A stretch of DNA of 64,000 nucleotides from Amoebidium appalachense (lineage: Eukaryota; Ichthyosporea). Position 1 is the first letter of the stretch; the number at the start of each line of letters is the position of its first letter. The notes beneath the pieces were generated by a model. The model worked only from the letters and a program-made list of their open reading frames with translations. It searched no databases and had not been told where the DNA came from. Of this stretch, positions 13,156 to 35,086 are shown in pieces. Location: NCBI GenBank assembly GCA_963693365.1, contig CAVNZM010000001.1, positions 4,464,001 to 4,528,000 on the forward strand, written 5' to 3'. The translations under genes were made by a program, and so were the position numbers.

Positions 13156-13987
13156 ATGTCGCCAGTAATCGATGCACTGGGACGCACCCTCACCCTCCCT
13201 TCCACCCCCCGACGCCTTGTGTCGCTTGTGCCCAGCCTCACCGAGTTTCTCTTTCACGTTGGCGTTGGGCCCCATGTGGTGGGCGTAACGAATTTCTGCA
13301 TAGAGCCCAAAGATGATGTGGTGAAAATAGCAAAAGTAGGGGGTCCAAAGAACCCAGACCACGAGGTGATAAAGGATCTGAGGCCGGATTTGGTGATAGC
13401 TTCGAAGGAGGAGAACAAGAAGGAGGATGTGGAGAGACTGACCAGAGAGAACATAAACGTGTACGTGACGGACGTGTGTTCGGTCGGAGATGTGTGTGAG
13501 CAGCTTGCAAGTTTGAGTGGCGTGGTGGGTGGGAACAGTGATGTGAGCGAGAGGATACTTCAGGGTATAAGTCTCAAGGAGAGGGAAGTCAGAGAATGGG
13601 CGCAAAAACATTCCGACAGGAGGAAAGCAATTGCTTTCATTTGGAAAGAACCGTGGATGGCTGTAGGAGGGGGGACGTATGCGGACAGCCTTCTCTCTGT
13701 GTGCGGGTTTGAGAACGTAGCGAGGAATCCCATGTTTCGAGAAAAGCGTTATCCTAGTGCAGAGCTAGAAGAGTTTATGGCTTTGGATCCAGAGGTAATA
13801 CTACTGCCAGATGAACCATATGTTTTTACACAGGAAAATAAGGGTGATTTTAGCAATTTTTTTGGAGGTTAGTTCAGTGAGGCAGGGGAGGATTGATGTG
13901 TTTGATGGGCGGTTGTTAACATGGTATGGGGGTAGGACTAGAGAGGCTTTGGAGTACTTGAGTGAGTTGGCAAGAAAGCCAGTGTGA
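13156..13987 (+). CDS. BtuF/TroA-like helical-backbone metal-receptor protein, frameshifted
   Basis: Resembles the periplasmic-binding fold of cobalamin/iron-siderophore binding proteins (COG0614, BtuF type). The N-terminal lobe carries the family signature (RRLVSLVPSLTEFLF, VVGVTNFC, VGGPKNPDHEVIKDLRPDLV, EENKKEDVERL). The second lobe has AFIWKEPWMAVGGGTYADSL, PSAELEEFMALDPEVILLPD and, after a frame change, GRIDVFDGRLLTWYGGRTRE. The first frame stops at 13872, but the other frame continues the domain to a TGA at 13985-13987. A T7 run near 13856-13862 reads through if it were T6, giving about 276 residues, the usual family length. There is no intron, signal peptide or lipobox. The bacterial look and lack of introns suggest horizontal acquisition. 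It is either a real one-base lesion or a homopolymer base-calling error. The ligand cannot be told from sequence. Confidence 0.8.
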
Positions 13988-14114
13988 ATGATGGGGAGAG
14001 GGGGTGGGAGAGAAAGAGAGATCTAGAGAAAGAGAGAGACCTAGAGAGGGAGAGATCTAGCGAGAGAACTATGGAGAGAGGAGGGAGAGGGAGAGGGAGA
14101 GGGAGAAGGAGGGG

Positions 14115-14156
<42 letters not shown>

Positions 14157-14852
14157 CTCTGAGAGGGAGAGAGGGAGGGGGGGGGGGGGGGGAGGGGAGA
14201 GAGAGGAGAGGAAGGGAGCTCGAGAGGGAGAGGGGGGGGGGGGGGGGGGGTTAACGTTTTTTTAAAAACCATACGAAGATTCTCTTAAATTGCACAACAT
14301 ACTCAGTCATTTTTTTTTTTTAAAGATGAACACAAAAACAGCTCCTGGCCGTATAAAAATATACGTTTCAGATTTGCTAAGGTTATATCGTAAAATAAAA
14401 TGCCTTAGCTGGTGCATGCAAGTGCTAAAAATAAAAGTATAATAATTTTCTAGAAACAGTACTAGCTAAATGAGCTATTATGATGAGTAACAAAATGAAG
14501 TAACGCGTTAACAAAACTATACAGCTTGTTAAAAATGCACAGCGTCGGGTGGTTTGTGCACAACCCTCGGTTACACGATTATGGGCATTATAAGCAAGAA
14601 TCAAATCTCTCTCCCTATCTCATAGACGGTTATATGTATCTCAGATCAATGGCATGTGGCAATTAGTACTGGTGCAGATTCTGATAGAAACATTATGGTA
14701 CTGTGTGATGTGTGTATGATACTGCGTGTATATTTAGTCACCCTCAATAGGTTTGAAGTTTTTTGTGAACAAATTGTGCGGCTTATTGTATGTGCTAACT
14801 CTATTGTAAGGTTTGCTCGTACCACGTCATGTGTGTCTCTCCGTGTTTGCTT
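13988..14852. other. Convergent intergenic spacer
   Basis: Lies between the 3' ends of the BtuF-like (+) and GH99-like (-) genes. It begins with a purine (GA/G) tract at about 13990-14250, followed by AT-rich sequence. No gene is supported. Confidence 0.5.
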
Positions 14853-15962
14853 TTAAAGTGTTATTCCCTTATACACAGCCTGAACATAGGTCTGCTTATC
14901 CTTCAGTGTAGGTGTTAAAAAACCACCTTCGCCAATCTCGTTCCATGCATAAAGCATCATCACGCGGTCCGCAAGTGTTTCCTTCTGGTTCTGGTTGATC
15001 CATGTTTTACCCATTCGCACTGCCGCCTCTACGAGTGCCGGGGTACGCCCAGTGTAGTAGATAGATCTCATGTTGACGGGGTTAGTGAGTTCTTCCTCTG
15101 GCCGCCTATCCCAACCAGTAGTGATTACTGGAACGAATGGGAGGGAGGATCTTCGTGCCATATCTTTGAAGATGGCCAGACTGTCCGATGTTAGCTTGAT
15201 AAAAGGGGCACTGCCACACCCACATTGCCATCCGTTGTTGTAGTTGTAGCCCGTCAGAAAACTAAATCCTGCATTCTGCAAATCGATAAAGGATTGGGGT
15301 GATCCTAACCCAGCACACGCACCTATTGCTACATCTGTAATCTTTCCGCCTGATCTAATTCTCACTTTGTCTTTGATGGTTTGGAGCCCGGAGCGCAACA
15401 TGGCAACGCTCCCTGCTGCTTGTAGGAGCAGCTCGGGTGAAAAGAAAATTATCATGGGTTTGCCCCCTTGCAGTTTTAGGTAGTTGGGGTGCACCATATA
15501 CTCGGCCCACCTGCTCGTCACTATGTCCCAGTCTGCTAGCCCCAGCTTAAACCCCTGGTGGTTTGCAATCATCAGCGAGAATTTAATGCGATTGCGGTTG
15601 GGGGCCTGAAGGTACAGCCCGAGCGCATTGTTTAGGGGCGTAGTCTTGACGGGTCCCTCGGGATAGTACCAGTCGAACGCCCAGAACTTGATGCCATTGT
15701 TGGCCGCAATGTCAATCTGCTGCCTCATGATGTCCACTGTGTTATCTCGCCACCCCCAGGTGGGTTTGCGGTCGGAATACTTCGTGAGAAGAAGGGGGGC
15801 GATGGGGATGCCCGTAGCCCAACCATCAAAATAGTATGCACCCACTAGCAGGGGGGTGCTCGTCCATGATAGTGCTGCTGGCTCGATGGATGAATTGAGG
15901 GCCTGCGCTGCACAAACAGAGAGGAGAAAGAGGAACACACAGGGGGTGTGGGGTAATGCCAT
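14853..15962 (-). CDS. Secreted GH99-like / WbsX-like glycan-active protein
   Basis: A 369-residue intronless protein. Residues 1-21 form a clear signal peptide (hydrophobic core FLFLLSVCAAQA), so it probably acts outside the cell or in the secretory pathway. A sequon (NSS) lies at 23-25. The fold matches the glycoside-hydrolase family 99-like/WbsX domain: GAYYFDGW at about 41-48, WGWRDN, the strand GIKFWAFDWYYPEGP, KPMIIFFSPE, a central stretch with TGYNYNNGW, VITTGWDRRP, and the diagnostic C-terminal YAWNEIGEGGFLTPT. Related domains occur in endo-mannosidases and in bacterial surface-polysaccharide loci. Substrate and catalytic activity are inferred only from the family. The reading frame is undamaged. 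Confidence 0.75.
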   Translation of the reverse strand: MALPHTPCVFLFLLSVCAAQALNSSIEPAALSWTSTPLLVGAYYFDGWATGIPIAPLLLTKYSDRKPTWGWRDNTVDIMRQQIDIAANNGIKFWAFDWYYPEGPVKTTPLNNALGLYLQAPNRNRIKFSLMIANHQGFKLGLADWDIVTSRWAEYMVHPNYLKLQGGKPMIIFFSPELLLQAAGSVAMLRSGLQTIKDKVRIRSGGKITDVAIGACAGLGSPQSFIDLQNAGFSFLTGYNYNNGWQCGCGSAPFIKLTSDSLAIFKDMARRSSLPFVPVITTGWDRRPEEELTNPVNMRSIYYTGRTPALVEAAVRMGKTWINQNQKETLADRVMMLYAWNEIGEGGFLTPTLKDKQTYVQAVYKGITL

Positions 15963-16772
15963 GTTGCTTTGAGTTTTTTGCCGGTTAGGGCGTTAGCACC
16001 GTGCACTGTGTTGAGTGATTTTAGTACCAGTAAACTTGTTGAGCTTGCAAATGTTGTTTGCACTAACTGTTATATGTCGTGTTCGAGCAAGCTATAGTCT
16101 GTGGCAACGCGAGCAGTGTGTTTCTTAGGCAACCCATGCGTGCTCATGTGGCCATAAGACGGCCACGGCCAGCCAGGCTTGAGCCGAAGGCCTGGCAGCT
16201 CTGCAGGTACACTGACTGGAAAAACTATTAGCTTTGGCTGGAAAGAAAGCGTGTCGAAACTCGTAAGTTGGGGTCTCTCCTGTCTGTGGAAAGTTGCTCA
16301 CTCTGAGGGGGTCACAGCCTCGCTCAGAGTCATGATCCGTGAGTCGACTGATCACAGGCTGACAAATGTTCGATCACTTCGATGGTCGTCTGGTATGCAC
16401 AACGCACCGTACGGTGCACTCCGATTGGTGCAATGAACCGCTAATCGGAATCCGGTCTCAATCGGCTCAGGAGTCAGTACGTCCTCTGCTACCTTCTGAG
16501 GTAGCTCTTATTTTTCAAGGAGACGCGGACGATACGGAGAGCGGCTCACGTGACTCACCTACCTTGAAAAATAATGCTCAGCCCGCGTCGATTTATCGTA
16601 CATCGGCTATTGTAGAGGGCACAGTCAGTACGTGCCAGCTCCTCAGTCAGTGTGATGAGCTGTGCACGTGGGGCCGTGGGCACCGAAAAAAGCATACATG
16701 TGGGACCCCCCAAACCCCCGTCTCTCTAGATTATACTGGATAGAGATCTATGGATAGGAGAGGTATGGTCAA

Positions 16773-16806
<34 letters not shown>

Positions 16807-16870
16807 CCAGCCCCCGTGCCTGGTGTGTGTGGAGGTGTGTCTGTGTGTGTGTGTGTTTGGGGGCCCCGGG

Positions 16871-16926
<56 letters not shown>

Positions 16927-17656
16927 TAGGATCGATCCAATCACTCCAACATGTAGCTCTGCCTCAGACTCACAAGATAGTTTCAGCCGTTGAGTAAAAG
17001 GCATGGACTCTACATAGATCATGAGTCACAACTCGAATTCGAAGGCACAAGGTGGGCCAAACAGCTACCAAGTCACAAACAATTTTCAAAAGCACAGTGT
17101 GGCGGAGTTGAACTTCCATAATTTACTGTACAAAAACACACCTTACATAACAAATGTCACCAATAGCGTGGATTGGCTCACAATTCCGCATCAATACTGA
17201 GCGCATATTAATATTCGACAGGTCCCTGGCTCTAACTTGTTCCTGTGAGACGGTTATAACAAAAGGTACAACACTCGTGCAATATATATGGCAGCAAACA
17301 GATGCCCCAGTATCCACCTTAACCGATTAATTCACATGCTGTTGCTTTTATAATCCAAAAAAAGAAACAACTATGATAAGTTATTGCCCTAATGGACGAG
17401 AAAACTATAATACTAGTATATAAATAAAAGTAATGAAGCAACTCATCCCGTCCCCCCCCCCTCCCCTCCCCCCCCTCCTTCAACTACCACCACCACCACC
17501 ACTACAACCACCACTCCCAAAACCCGCCACCACAACACAGACACACGATTTGAAAGGCTGTAACACACTATGATTTATCTCCCGGAAAAATAGAAATTTG
17601 TGGAGTCTTAGGGACTCCGAGGTGGGGTGGTTGTTGCGTGAATGTGTGTGTGTGGA

Positions 17657-17687
<31 letters not shown>

Positions 17688-18030
17688 TGAGAAACTGAGA
17701 CACAGTAAATAATCGTAAGCGAGAACCTGGATAAAAGATCTGGGGCTGTTATAAGAAGTGTTGTGACAAACAAACGGAACATGAAAAGGAACCAACTGTC
17801 CAAAAGTTAATTTGGGTTTTCATTGATTTAAATCGTGGCCTGACACTCGTGAATCTTCCCAATATATTAACGGAAATGCAGAAAAAAACATATACCAAGT
17901 ATTTTAAAACGTCTTGCCAAAAATATCCATACCTTCCCACACCTTCGCGTCCGTTGAAACCTCACGCCATCCTCTTGCATATCTCCCATATAATTACGTA
18001 TATCTCCTTCACAAAATTCATCTCCACACA
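15963..18030. other. Intergenic region between the GH99-like and ZnT genes
   Basis: Divided between the 5' side of the GH99-like gene and the 3' side of the zinc transporter. It contains a 13-bp inverted repeat (16508-16520 / 16562-16574), another imperfect hairpin near 16628-16672, poly-G tracts at about 16773 and 16876-16925, and an AT-rich stretch. No coding sequence was recognised. Confidence 0.5.
16508..16574. repeat. 13-bp perfect inverted repeat
   Basis: TTATTTTTCAAGG at 16508-16520 is matched by CCTTGAAAAATAA at 16562-16574 with a 41-bp GC-rich spacer. The plan is similar to the hairpins at 10468-10702 (T-rich arm, GC-rich loop), but the arms differ. Confidence 0.7.
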
Positions 18031-28746
<10,716 letters not shown>

Positions 28747-29335
28747 GTTGTATTTCTGATGCAACGGAACAAACAGGAATACGGGCAGTTGAAGATGAAA
28801 AATAAGAAGAGACGAGACTAAAAATGGAGTTCAGAGGAGGCATAAAAACCAGGCGGGCTAGCAGACGGTGCGCGTTGTTGTTTTGTCGTGTGAGGAACAC
28901 CCGAAAACTTTAGTGGTGTGTGCAAAATGTGTAAGATGAACTATCTCTTCATTACATATAAATACATCTGCACAAAAGAAATTGCCACATAAAATTGAAA
29001 GGCTCAAAAGCTGCACGCACACGCTGACGTGGACACCCCAACAGTGACTGGACACAAGCCACGGGTAAAATGAGTTCTCGGGACACTGGGCATGGTGGGA
29101 AAGCGGCAAAAAACGTGCAGTCTCCCGTATTTTGATTGGAGGACGAAGAAGAGTACCATGTTCTCCGAAACCGCGAAGTGCTAGGTGGGGCGCATAGTAA
29201 GTTTGTTATGAAAAGTTTTTTTTATAATGACTTTATTGATATTCTCATCAAAAGAGAGATAATCGAGATATCACAGATATCTCAGCGAAGAAAATACAAA
29301 CTTCACCTTTACCTCGATCTCTTAGCTGTCACGTC
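28747..29335. other. Upstream region of the zinc transporter
   Basis: Probable promoter and 5' UTR side of the minus-strand gene. No coding sequence or clear core promoter motif was recognised. Confidence 0.4.
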
Positions 29336-30965
29336 AACTTTTTTATGTCGCGTTTTACCTCTTTCCTTACGGGTATCTGCTACACTAGCTGGCAATGTGA
29401 ACACTTTAGACTTTTTGTTGAATTCTGTTGGTCGTCACATTGAGTATTTATATGATTTTCACACAGTGTTCAGGTATCTCAGTATGCACTTGTTACTGGA
29501 TAACTCGTGAAGTTTTTATTGTCTTCTCAGTATGCCGTGCATACTTGCCTATCTTTCCGTCGAATAAATCCAGTCAAAAGAAAACTTTTCTTCCCGAGTC
29601 TTCACCATGGCAGGTATATAAAGGTTTTCGTTTTTTCTTTTTGTGGTGGGAAGGGGTCCCACTCAGGGGAACGTGACACTGTGTGTGTGTAGTGCGGCCT
29701 TGTCTATTCCTAATGCTGTGAGAGTGTGGGAACATCTCCCTTCCGCGGAGTTTCTCGCTTGAGGAGTGGTTTCTTCGACATCTGGTGGCCCACTGCAACT
29801 TACGGTGACTTCTACACGCTATCTACGCTTCTACGCGAGCTATTGGCGGTGGGCTGCTGCAACTTCTTCAACTGCTTCCGCGCTGCGTGAGTGGAGGGAT
29901 AGCTACTGGGTCGTCGGGGAGCTTTCCTTGTGGCTGCCGTGTTTTCAGCCTTCAGCAGTATGGCATGCGCAATGACTGGGTTTGCTTGCGTGCATTCTGT
30001 AGTTGTGTTTTCCTGTGTGTCCTGCCACAACTAGGCCGCCACCTTATCTTAGAGACAGCTTCTGCGGGTTTTCTAGGGGACGGGCCCGCGGGGATTGTTT
30101 TCTAGCTCGGATTTGGTCTGCATTGCTTTTTAAAGGGCTGACTTGCTTGCTGTGCCCCGGTAGGTTTTGAGGGGGGCCTGTTGGGGGGCAGCAGTAATGA
30201 TGTCTTCTTGCGGAGTGTGGCCTGGTCATCATCGCTGCATATGACTAGTTGGAGCAAACTAGTTTCACACATACACGTGCACTTGTACCTTTGCCCGCTG
30301 GTGTCCTTTGGTCACTTGTTGTTTTATTTTTTATTTCATCGCTGTGGCTCTTTCGAAGTCGGTTATTTTGGTGGTCATGTAGCCTGTGGCTGCACGTTGC
30401 CATATCCACTGGACCACTGATCAATAAATCCCAGTCAAGAGAAAAGAAAAAAAATACAAAGAAACCTTACTCTCGGATACGGATAAGATAACGACTTGGA
30501 TAACCATACACCCAAGAAAACTCGTGAACATTCGGTGATTTAACAGATAGTCATTTTTTTTTCTTTTGACTGGATTTATTCGACGGAAAGTTATGCAAGT
30601 ATGCACGGCATACTGAGAAGACAATAAAAACTTCACGAGTTATCCAGTAACAAGTGCATACTGAGATACCTGAACACTGTGTGAAAATCATATAAATACT
30701 TAATGTGACGACCAACAGAATTCAACAAGAAGTCTAAAGTGGTCACATTGCCAGCCAGTGTAGTAGGGAAAGAGGTAAAACGCGAAAAATTCACGAGTTA
30801 TCCAGTTACAAGTGCATACTGAGATACCTGAACACTGTGTGAAAATCATATAAATACTCAATGTGACGACCAACAGAATTCAACAAAAAGTCTAAAGTGT
30901 TCACATTGCCAGCCAGTGTAGCAGATAGCCGTAGGGAAAGAGGTAAAACGCGACATAAAAACTCA
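29336..30965. repeat. Long inverted-repeat region with an internally duplicated right arm
   Basis: The left arm (about 29336-29590) is complementary to about 30556-30785, and a second near copy of most of that arm follows directly at about 30787-30965. The left arm ends AATAAATCCAGTCAAAAGAA. A related end, AATAAATCCCAGTCAAGAG, occurs at about 30423, and the complement begins the right arm. This looks like one repeat family present in both orientations, or one foldback transposon. The 965-bp middle has no recognisable protein. A TATA-like TATATAAAGG lies near 29616. Confidence 0.6.
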
Positions 30966-31189
30966 CACCTATCTACATGCTTTCGATTAAAAAGTTCAGC
31001 ACAAAAGTGGCACCAGCGGCGATGGAAACAAGAATTGCAAAATTTTCAGCTTCTAAATTATCCCAATAGGTACCAGTTTAAAAGTTTTGAATGTTCATTT
31101 ATCGAGGCAGTTAAACACGTAAATTTCCTTTTAAATATAAAAAAACTATATAAAAAAGGCAAATTTTAAAGGGATTTAAACACAATATT

Positions 31190-31524
31190 ATACTCCTTTA
31201 AATGCTTTTTTTCAAAAAGTCTTTTTGACAAGGTCACAATTTATTTATCTCAGATTATTCCGTTGGAAGTTAGAAGACTGGCTTGTTTAGATAACCCTGA
31301 TATTATATTTTACTTATATTACGTCTATTATTGTTCTTGCCGAGACATGGTTCTCAGAATCATCATCAGTTGGAGCAATCCGGATTTTCGATTGGGTCTT
31401 CGTCATCGACTGGTTTCTTCCGAGGCGGCATCGCGGTTTTAGCCAATCCTAGCATTCGTTCGGATTGCAGGGTCATTGCGGCGCATGAGTATTTTGTCAC
31501 CATTCAGTTTCGTGCGTGGACCGT
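31190..31524 (+). pseudogene. Relic of a non-LTR retrotransposon endonuclease
   Basis: Fragments of an apurinic-like endonuclease N-terminus occur in changing frames: CLDNPDIIF, then LAETWFSESSS, then FFRGGIAVLANPSI and EYFVTIQFRAW. The order (NPDII, ETWF, GGIAVL) is that of LINE ORF2 endonucleases. Frame changes and loss of everything after the poly-G tract at 31525 mark it as dead. It differs from the endonuclease of the intact LINE at 35454. Confidence 0.55.

Positions 31525-31605
<81 letters not shown>
31525..31605. repeat. About 80-bp uninterrupted poly-G tract
   Basis: The longest G homopolymer I see in the window, followed by a T-run and another G-run, then C-runs and CCA/CA repeats to about 32190. 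Strong G-quadruplex potential. Its length is probably unreliable in any assembly. Confidence 0.85.
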
Positions 31606-31606
<1 letters not shown>

Positions 31607-32137
31607 GTTTATGTGTGTGTTTTTTTTGTTTTTTTTTTTGGTGGGGGGCGGAGGGGGGGGGGGGGGGGGGGGGGATCTGGGCCCGGGGCTAATAAGTTAC
31701 CAAGATCTTCGAACCCCTCCCTCCCCCCCCTCCCCCCCCCCCCCCCCCCCCCCACCACCACCACCACCACCACCACACACACACACACACACGCACGCAC
31801 GCACGCACACGCACACGCACACACACCCACAAACGCCCACACAGAAACTGCCACCACCACCACCACCTATCTTCGATGATGGTGGTCCCCTCCCCTCCTC
31901 CGGATCCCCCACTGTGCCCCCCGCTCCCCCTCCCCCCCCCCCCCCCCCTCCCCTCGAGCCCCCCCTTCCCCCCCTCCCCTCTCCCCCCCCCCCCCCCCCC
32001 ACCACCACCAAACCCCCAACACCCACCCGCCCCGCCCCCATCCCCCCACCCCATGCCCGTGGCGGGGCCGATTCCTTGCGGCACACCTTCCCCCCCTCCC
32101 ACCCACCCACCCGGTCCCTTCCCCCTCTCCCTCCCCT

Positions 32138-32176
<39 letters not shown>

Positions 32177-33033
32177 CCTCCCCCCGGACCCCACGAACTT
32201 CACGGCTTCAATTTGATCAACACTTCGTATTCTTATAGGGGTAACGTTATCGTTCCCACAGAGTGCATGTATCCGTTGCGTTGTATGAGAATCCAGTGTT
32301 TGTGTGCATGTGTGCGCGCGCGCACACACATGCACACAGTGTGTGTGTGCTAGCGCTCAGTGCAGGGGGGGGGGGGGGGGGGGGGGGGAAGGATAGTAGG
32401 GGTAATTTCCTATGACCCTACTAGGGTGCATTTTCTCAAAAATTAGTGGACCTAGCCTCCAAAAGTTAGGTGCAGTTTCGGAAAGTTAGGGGCATTTTTT
32501 GTACCCTAAACCCCCTAATATCACAGCCTGCTATAGGAGGCCTTGTGCCAAGGCACCGCAGCAGTGCTGCAGGCTCGCAAGTTCGGCTCGAATCGTGCCT
32601 TCTTCACACAGTACCCGTGAGAATGAACCGAATCGAATTCGCCAAACCCGGTTCAAGTGGGCCTTGCCAGCCTTGCACAGAATCCTGATTACGTCACAAC
32701 ACCATCATTTTCGAGCAATTGCAAAGGTCGAATGAGCTGATTTGGGAGATGTATTATAGGTGTTAGTGGGATGGAAGAAACATTCGTCCTTTTTCTGAGA
32801 AGGTGGTTGTGTGTGAAGATAGTCTGCTGTTCAAGTGAATTTGATAACTGTAGGGTAGGAATGCTTTCGAGCAAAGTTGCTGTGAAACGAGCTAAGATAT
32901 GTCTTGCTAACGTAACCTAACACGACGATGCAATACAACCTATTAACCTGCCTGGTGTTTCAGAACAAGTCTATTAGACACTGGCATGTATATGTTACTT
33001 AGGAGTTAGGGCTAGAGTTTTAGGGATAGAGAG
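31606..33033. other. Low-complexity and intergenic sequence
   Basis: Poly-C/CCA/CA sequence to about 32190 gives only proline-rich repeat translations. From about 32200 to 33033 the sequence is more complex, but I find no supported gene. Confidence 0.5.
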
Positions 33034-33207
33034 ATGCGCTGTGGCTGCTATGCACTTGCGCCTTATACAGACAAACACACCAACTTGTTTTTGGATAACA
33101 CGAACCCGGCACATCCAACTACTCTTCGGAGGCTATACACCGTCACAGTAGCGCACAGACACACACACGCACACACTCACACACAGAGGCACAAGGCCTT
33201 AAAGACA

Positions 33208-33208
33208 C

Positions 33209-33278
<70 letters not shown>

Positions 33279-33282
33279 GTTT
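33208..33282. repeat. (CA)n microsatellite
   Basis: CA run ending in AAACACAG at about 33283-33290, a possible 3' splice site for the downstream reading frame. Confidence 0.9.
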
Positions 33283-33408
33283 ACACGCCACATATCATAT
33301 GAAGAGTTTTGGCGCCTAAGCACTCTGGTAAGGACGGCTTCCGCCGTCATTTCTACAGGGCTAAACACAAAATTCCTGGAAAAATGGTGTCACGATTTCT
33401 CCCTCAAG

Positions 33409-34034
33409 ATGCCGCTAAAAAAGCATCGCCACAACCAACACATTCCCCACCAAGCACCGGCTCCCCCCCCCCCAGAAACACCACCGCAGCCCAAGCCGGT
33501 GAGGTCTCCGGTTACGCTCCTTCGTGTCCGAGTCCATGAATCGTTAGCAAATTTCCGTTCGCTGTGGGGTCTCCTTGGCAGTGGACTAGTAAGAGGAAGA
33601 GCAGCCGTGGCTGTGACCACCCCCAAACCGAAAGAGACCCACTGGTTTACACGTTCCTTGGTTCAGAGCCCAATCCTTACGTCGGCCTGTGCGTGCGCCT
33701 TTGCTATCATCGTGACAGACCTGATATGCACGGCCATAAAGAAGAATGGTGAGCTGGTGAGCACAAAGCTGGACCTGGAGACCGCACACAAGGAGGGGGA
33801 AGAGACCCTGCCTGACACGTGGAAGTAAGCGCCGGAGGAGGTGCTGTCTGTGGGTGTGTGTGGGTGTGTGTGTGTGTGGGGAGGGGGGGGGGGGGGGGGG
33901 AGGGGAGGGGGAACAACCGTGCATGATTGGGGTTGGTTTTCCTGCGGGGCATCAGGGATGCCAGGGAGGGGGGTGGTGGTGATGGTTTCCCTGGTTGTGT
34001 GTGTGGTGGTGGTGGTGTTTTTTTTTTTTTTTTT

Positions 34035-34079
<45 letters not shown>

Positions 34080-34239
34080 GAGAGCAGCAAATGAATGAAT
34101 AAGGTGTATAGAAGGATTTGGTTAAAAGAAGCAAGAAGTGAAAAATGAACCATAACTTTTTCCCCCCTTCGTTCTCAGGTTGTTATTTAGCACGTATGTA
34201 CACCAGCTGACTTTCGTAGCAGTCGAATGTGTCAGTTAC
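33409..34239 (+). CDS. Unidentified protein, possibly Mpv17/PMP22-like (partial model)
   Basis: The open frame from ATG 33409 runs to a good donor (GTAAGC) after 33824. The phase-consistent next exon starts at 34179 (acceptor TTCTCAG) and runs to about 34239 (GTAACC). The first exon has a basic, proline-rich N-terminus and then HWFTRSLVQSPILTSACACA plus a hydrophobic stretch ending in VTDLICTAI, which resembles the first helix and the GD..Q motif of the Mpv17 family (inner mitochondrial or peroxisomal membrane proteins). The continuation (KLDLETAHKEG, LLFSTYVHQLTFVAVECV) fits only loosely. The true start may lie in an upstream exon before the (CA)n tract, and 3' exons were not found. Treat the identity as a guess. 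Confidence 0.35.
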
Positions 34240-34265
34240 GTAACCAAGGAGGAATGCCCGCACAC

Positions 34266-34266
34266 A

Positions 34267-34320
<54 letters not shown>

Positions 34321-34378
34321 AGCACACACGCAAACACACACACACACACACACACATGCACACACACACACACACTGT
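34266..34378. repeat. (CA)n microsatellite
   Basis: CA-rich tract with occasional G and AA interruptions, downstream of the last recognisable exon of the 33409 gene. Confidence 0.9.
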
Positions 34379-34379
34379 A

Positions 34380-35054
34380 ATGAAAGGGCATGAATGAATT
34401 GGAATCAATCTCCTTTGAACTACGGTGTTTTGCTTTACCTATTCGCTCAAAAGTTATCTGACCGCTTTATTCGTGTCCTGGGTATTTTTTTCATTTGCAG
34501 TATAATAAAGTAATGTGAGGTCATTTTTTGCGCAAGAAAAGTGTGCCACACGTGTGTCTTCGAATGGACAGTTAGTAGGCTGGGTTCGGCAACATTATGA
34601 CAGACCAGGCTGGCCCATGTGGCTAAAGTGTTCATGTGCGTGTTTGGTCATGTGGTGGTGGGGGGTGGGGGCTGGAGGGATGTTGCAGGGGTGTGTGCCT
34701 TTTGTGCAGGTGTGTGCCGATGCGAGTGATGGGGTGAGTTGTGTGTTCCACAGGTGTGTGTGTGTGTTTGCCTGGTGGTGGTGGTCGTGAAGGGGGGGGG
34801 GGGGGGGGGGGGGGGGAGGGGAGGAGGAGGAGGGGGAAGGGGGAGGGGGGGGGGGGGGGGAGAGGGGCGGGGCGGGGGGAGGGGGGGGGGGGGGGGGGGG
34901 GGGGGACGAATTAATTGCCCACCTCCTCCAATGCCTCCATCTTCCGTCCTTTATGACTCGATGTATCTCCACCCCTAAATCTGCATTTTCTTCGACAACC
35001 CCCCTCCCCTCCCCCCGTTGGCCTATAACTACCCCTCTTTTTCAAAACTCCAGC

Positions 35055-35086
<32 letters not shown>

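Noticed and set aside
29136-29510. 124-residue ORF beginning MEDEEEYHVL.
   Set aside because: Overlaps the inverted-repeat arm and resembles no known family.
31476-32216. 246-residue Gly/Pro-rich frame.
   Set aside because: Made almost wholly of poly-G, poly-C, CCA and CA repeats.
33034-33408. Upstream start for the 33409 gene within the same frame.
   Set aside because: The frame passes through a (CA)n tract with a possible splice acceptor after it, so continuity is not credible.
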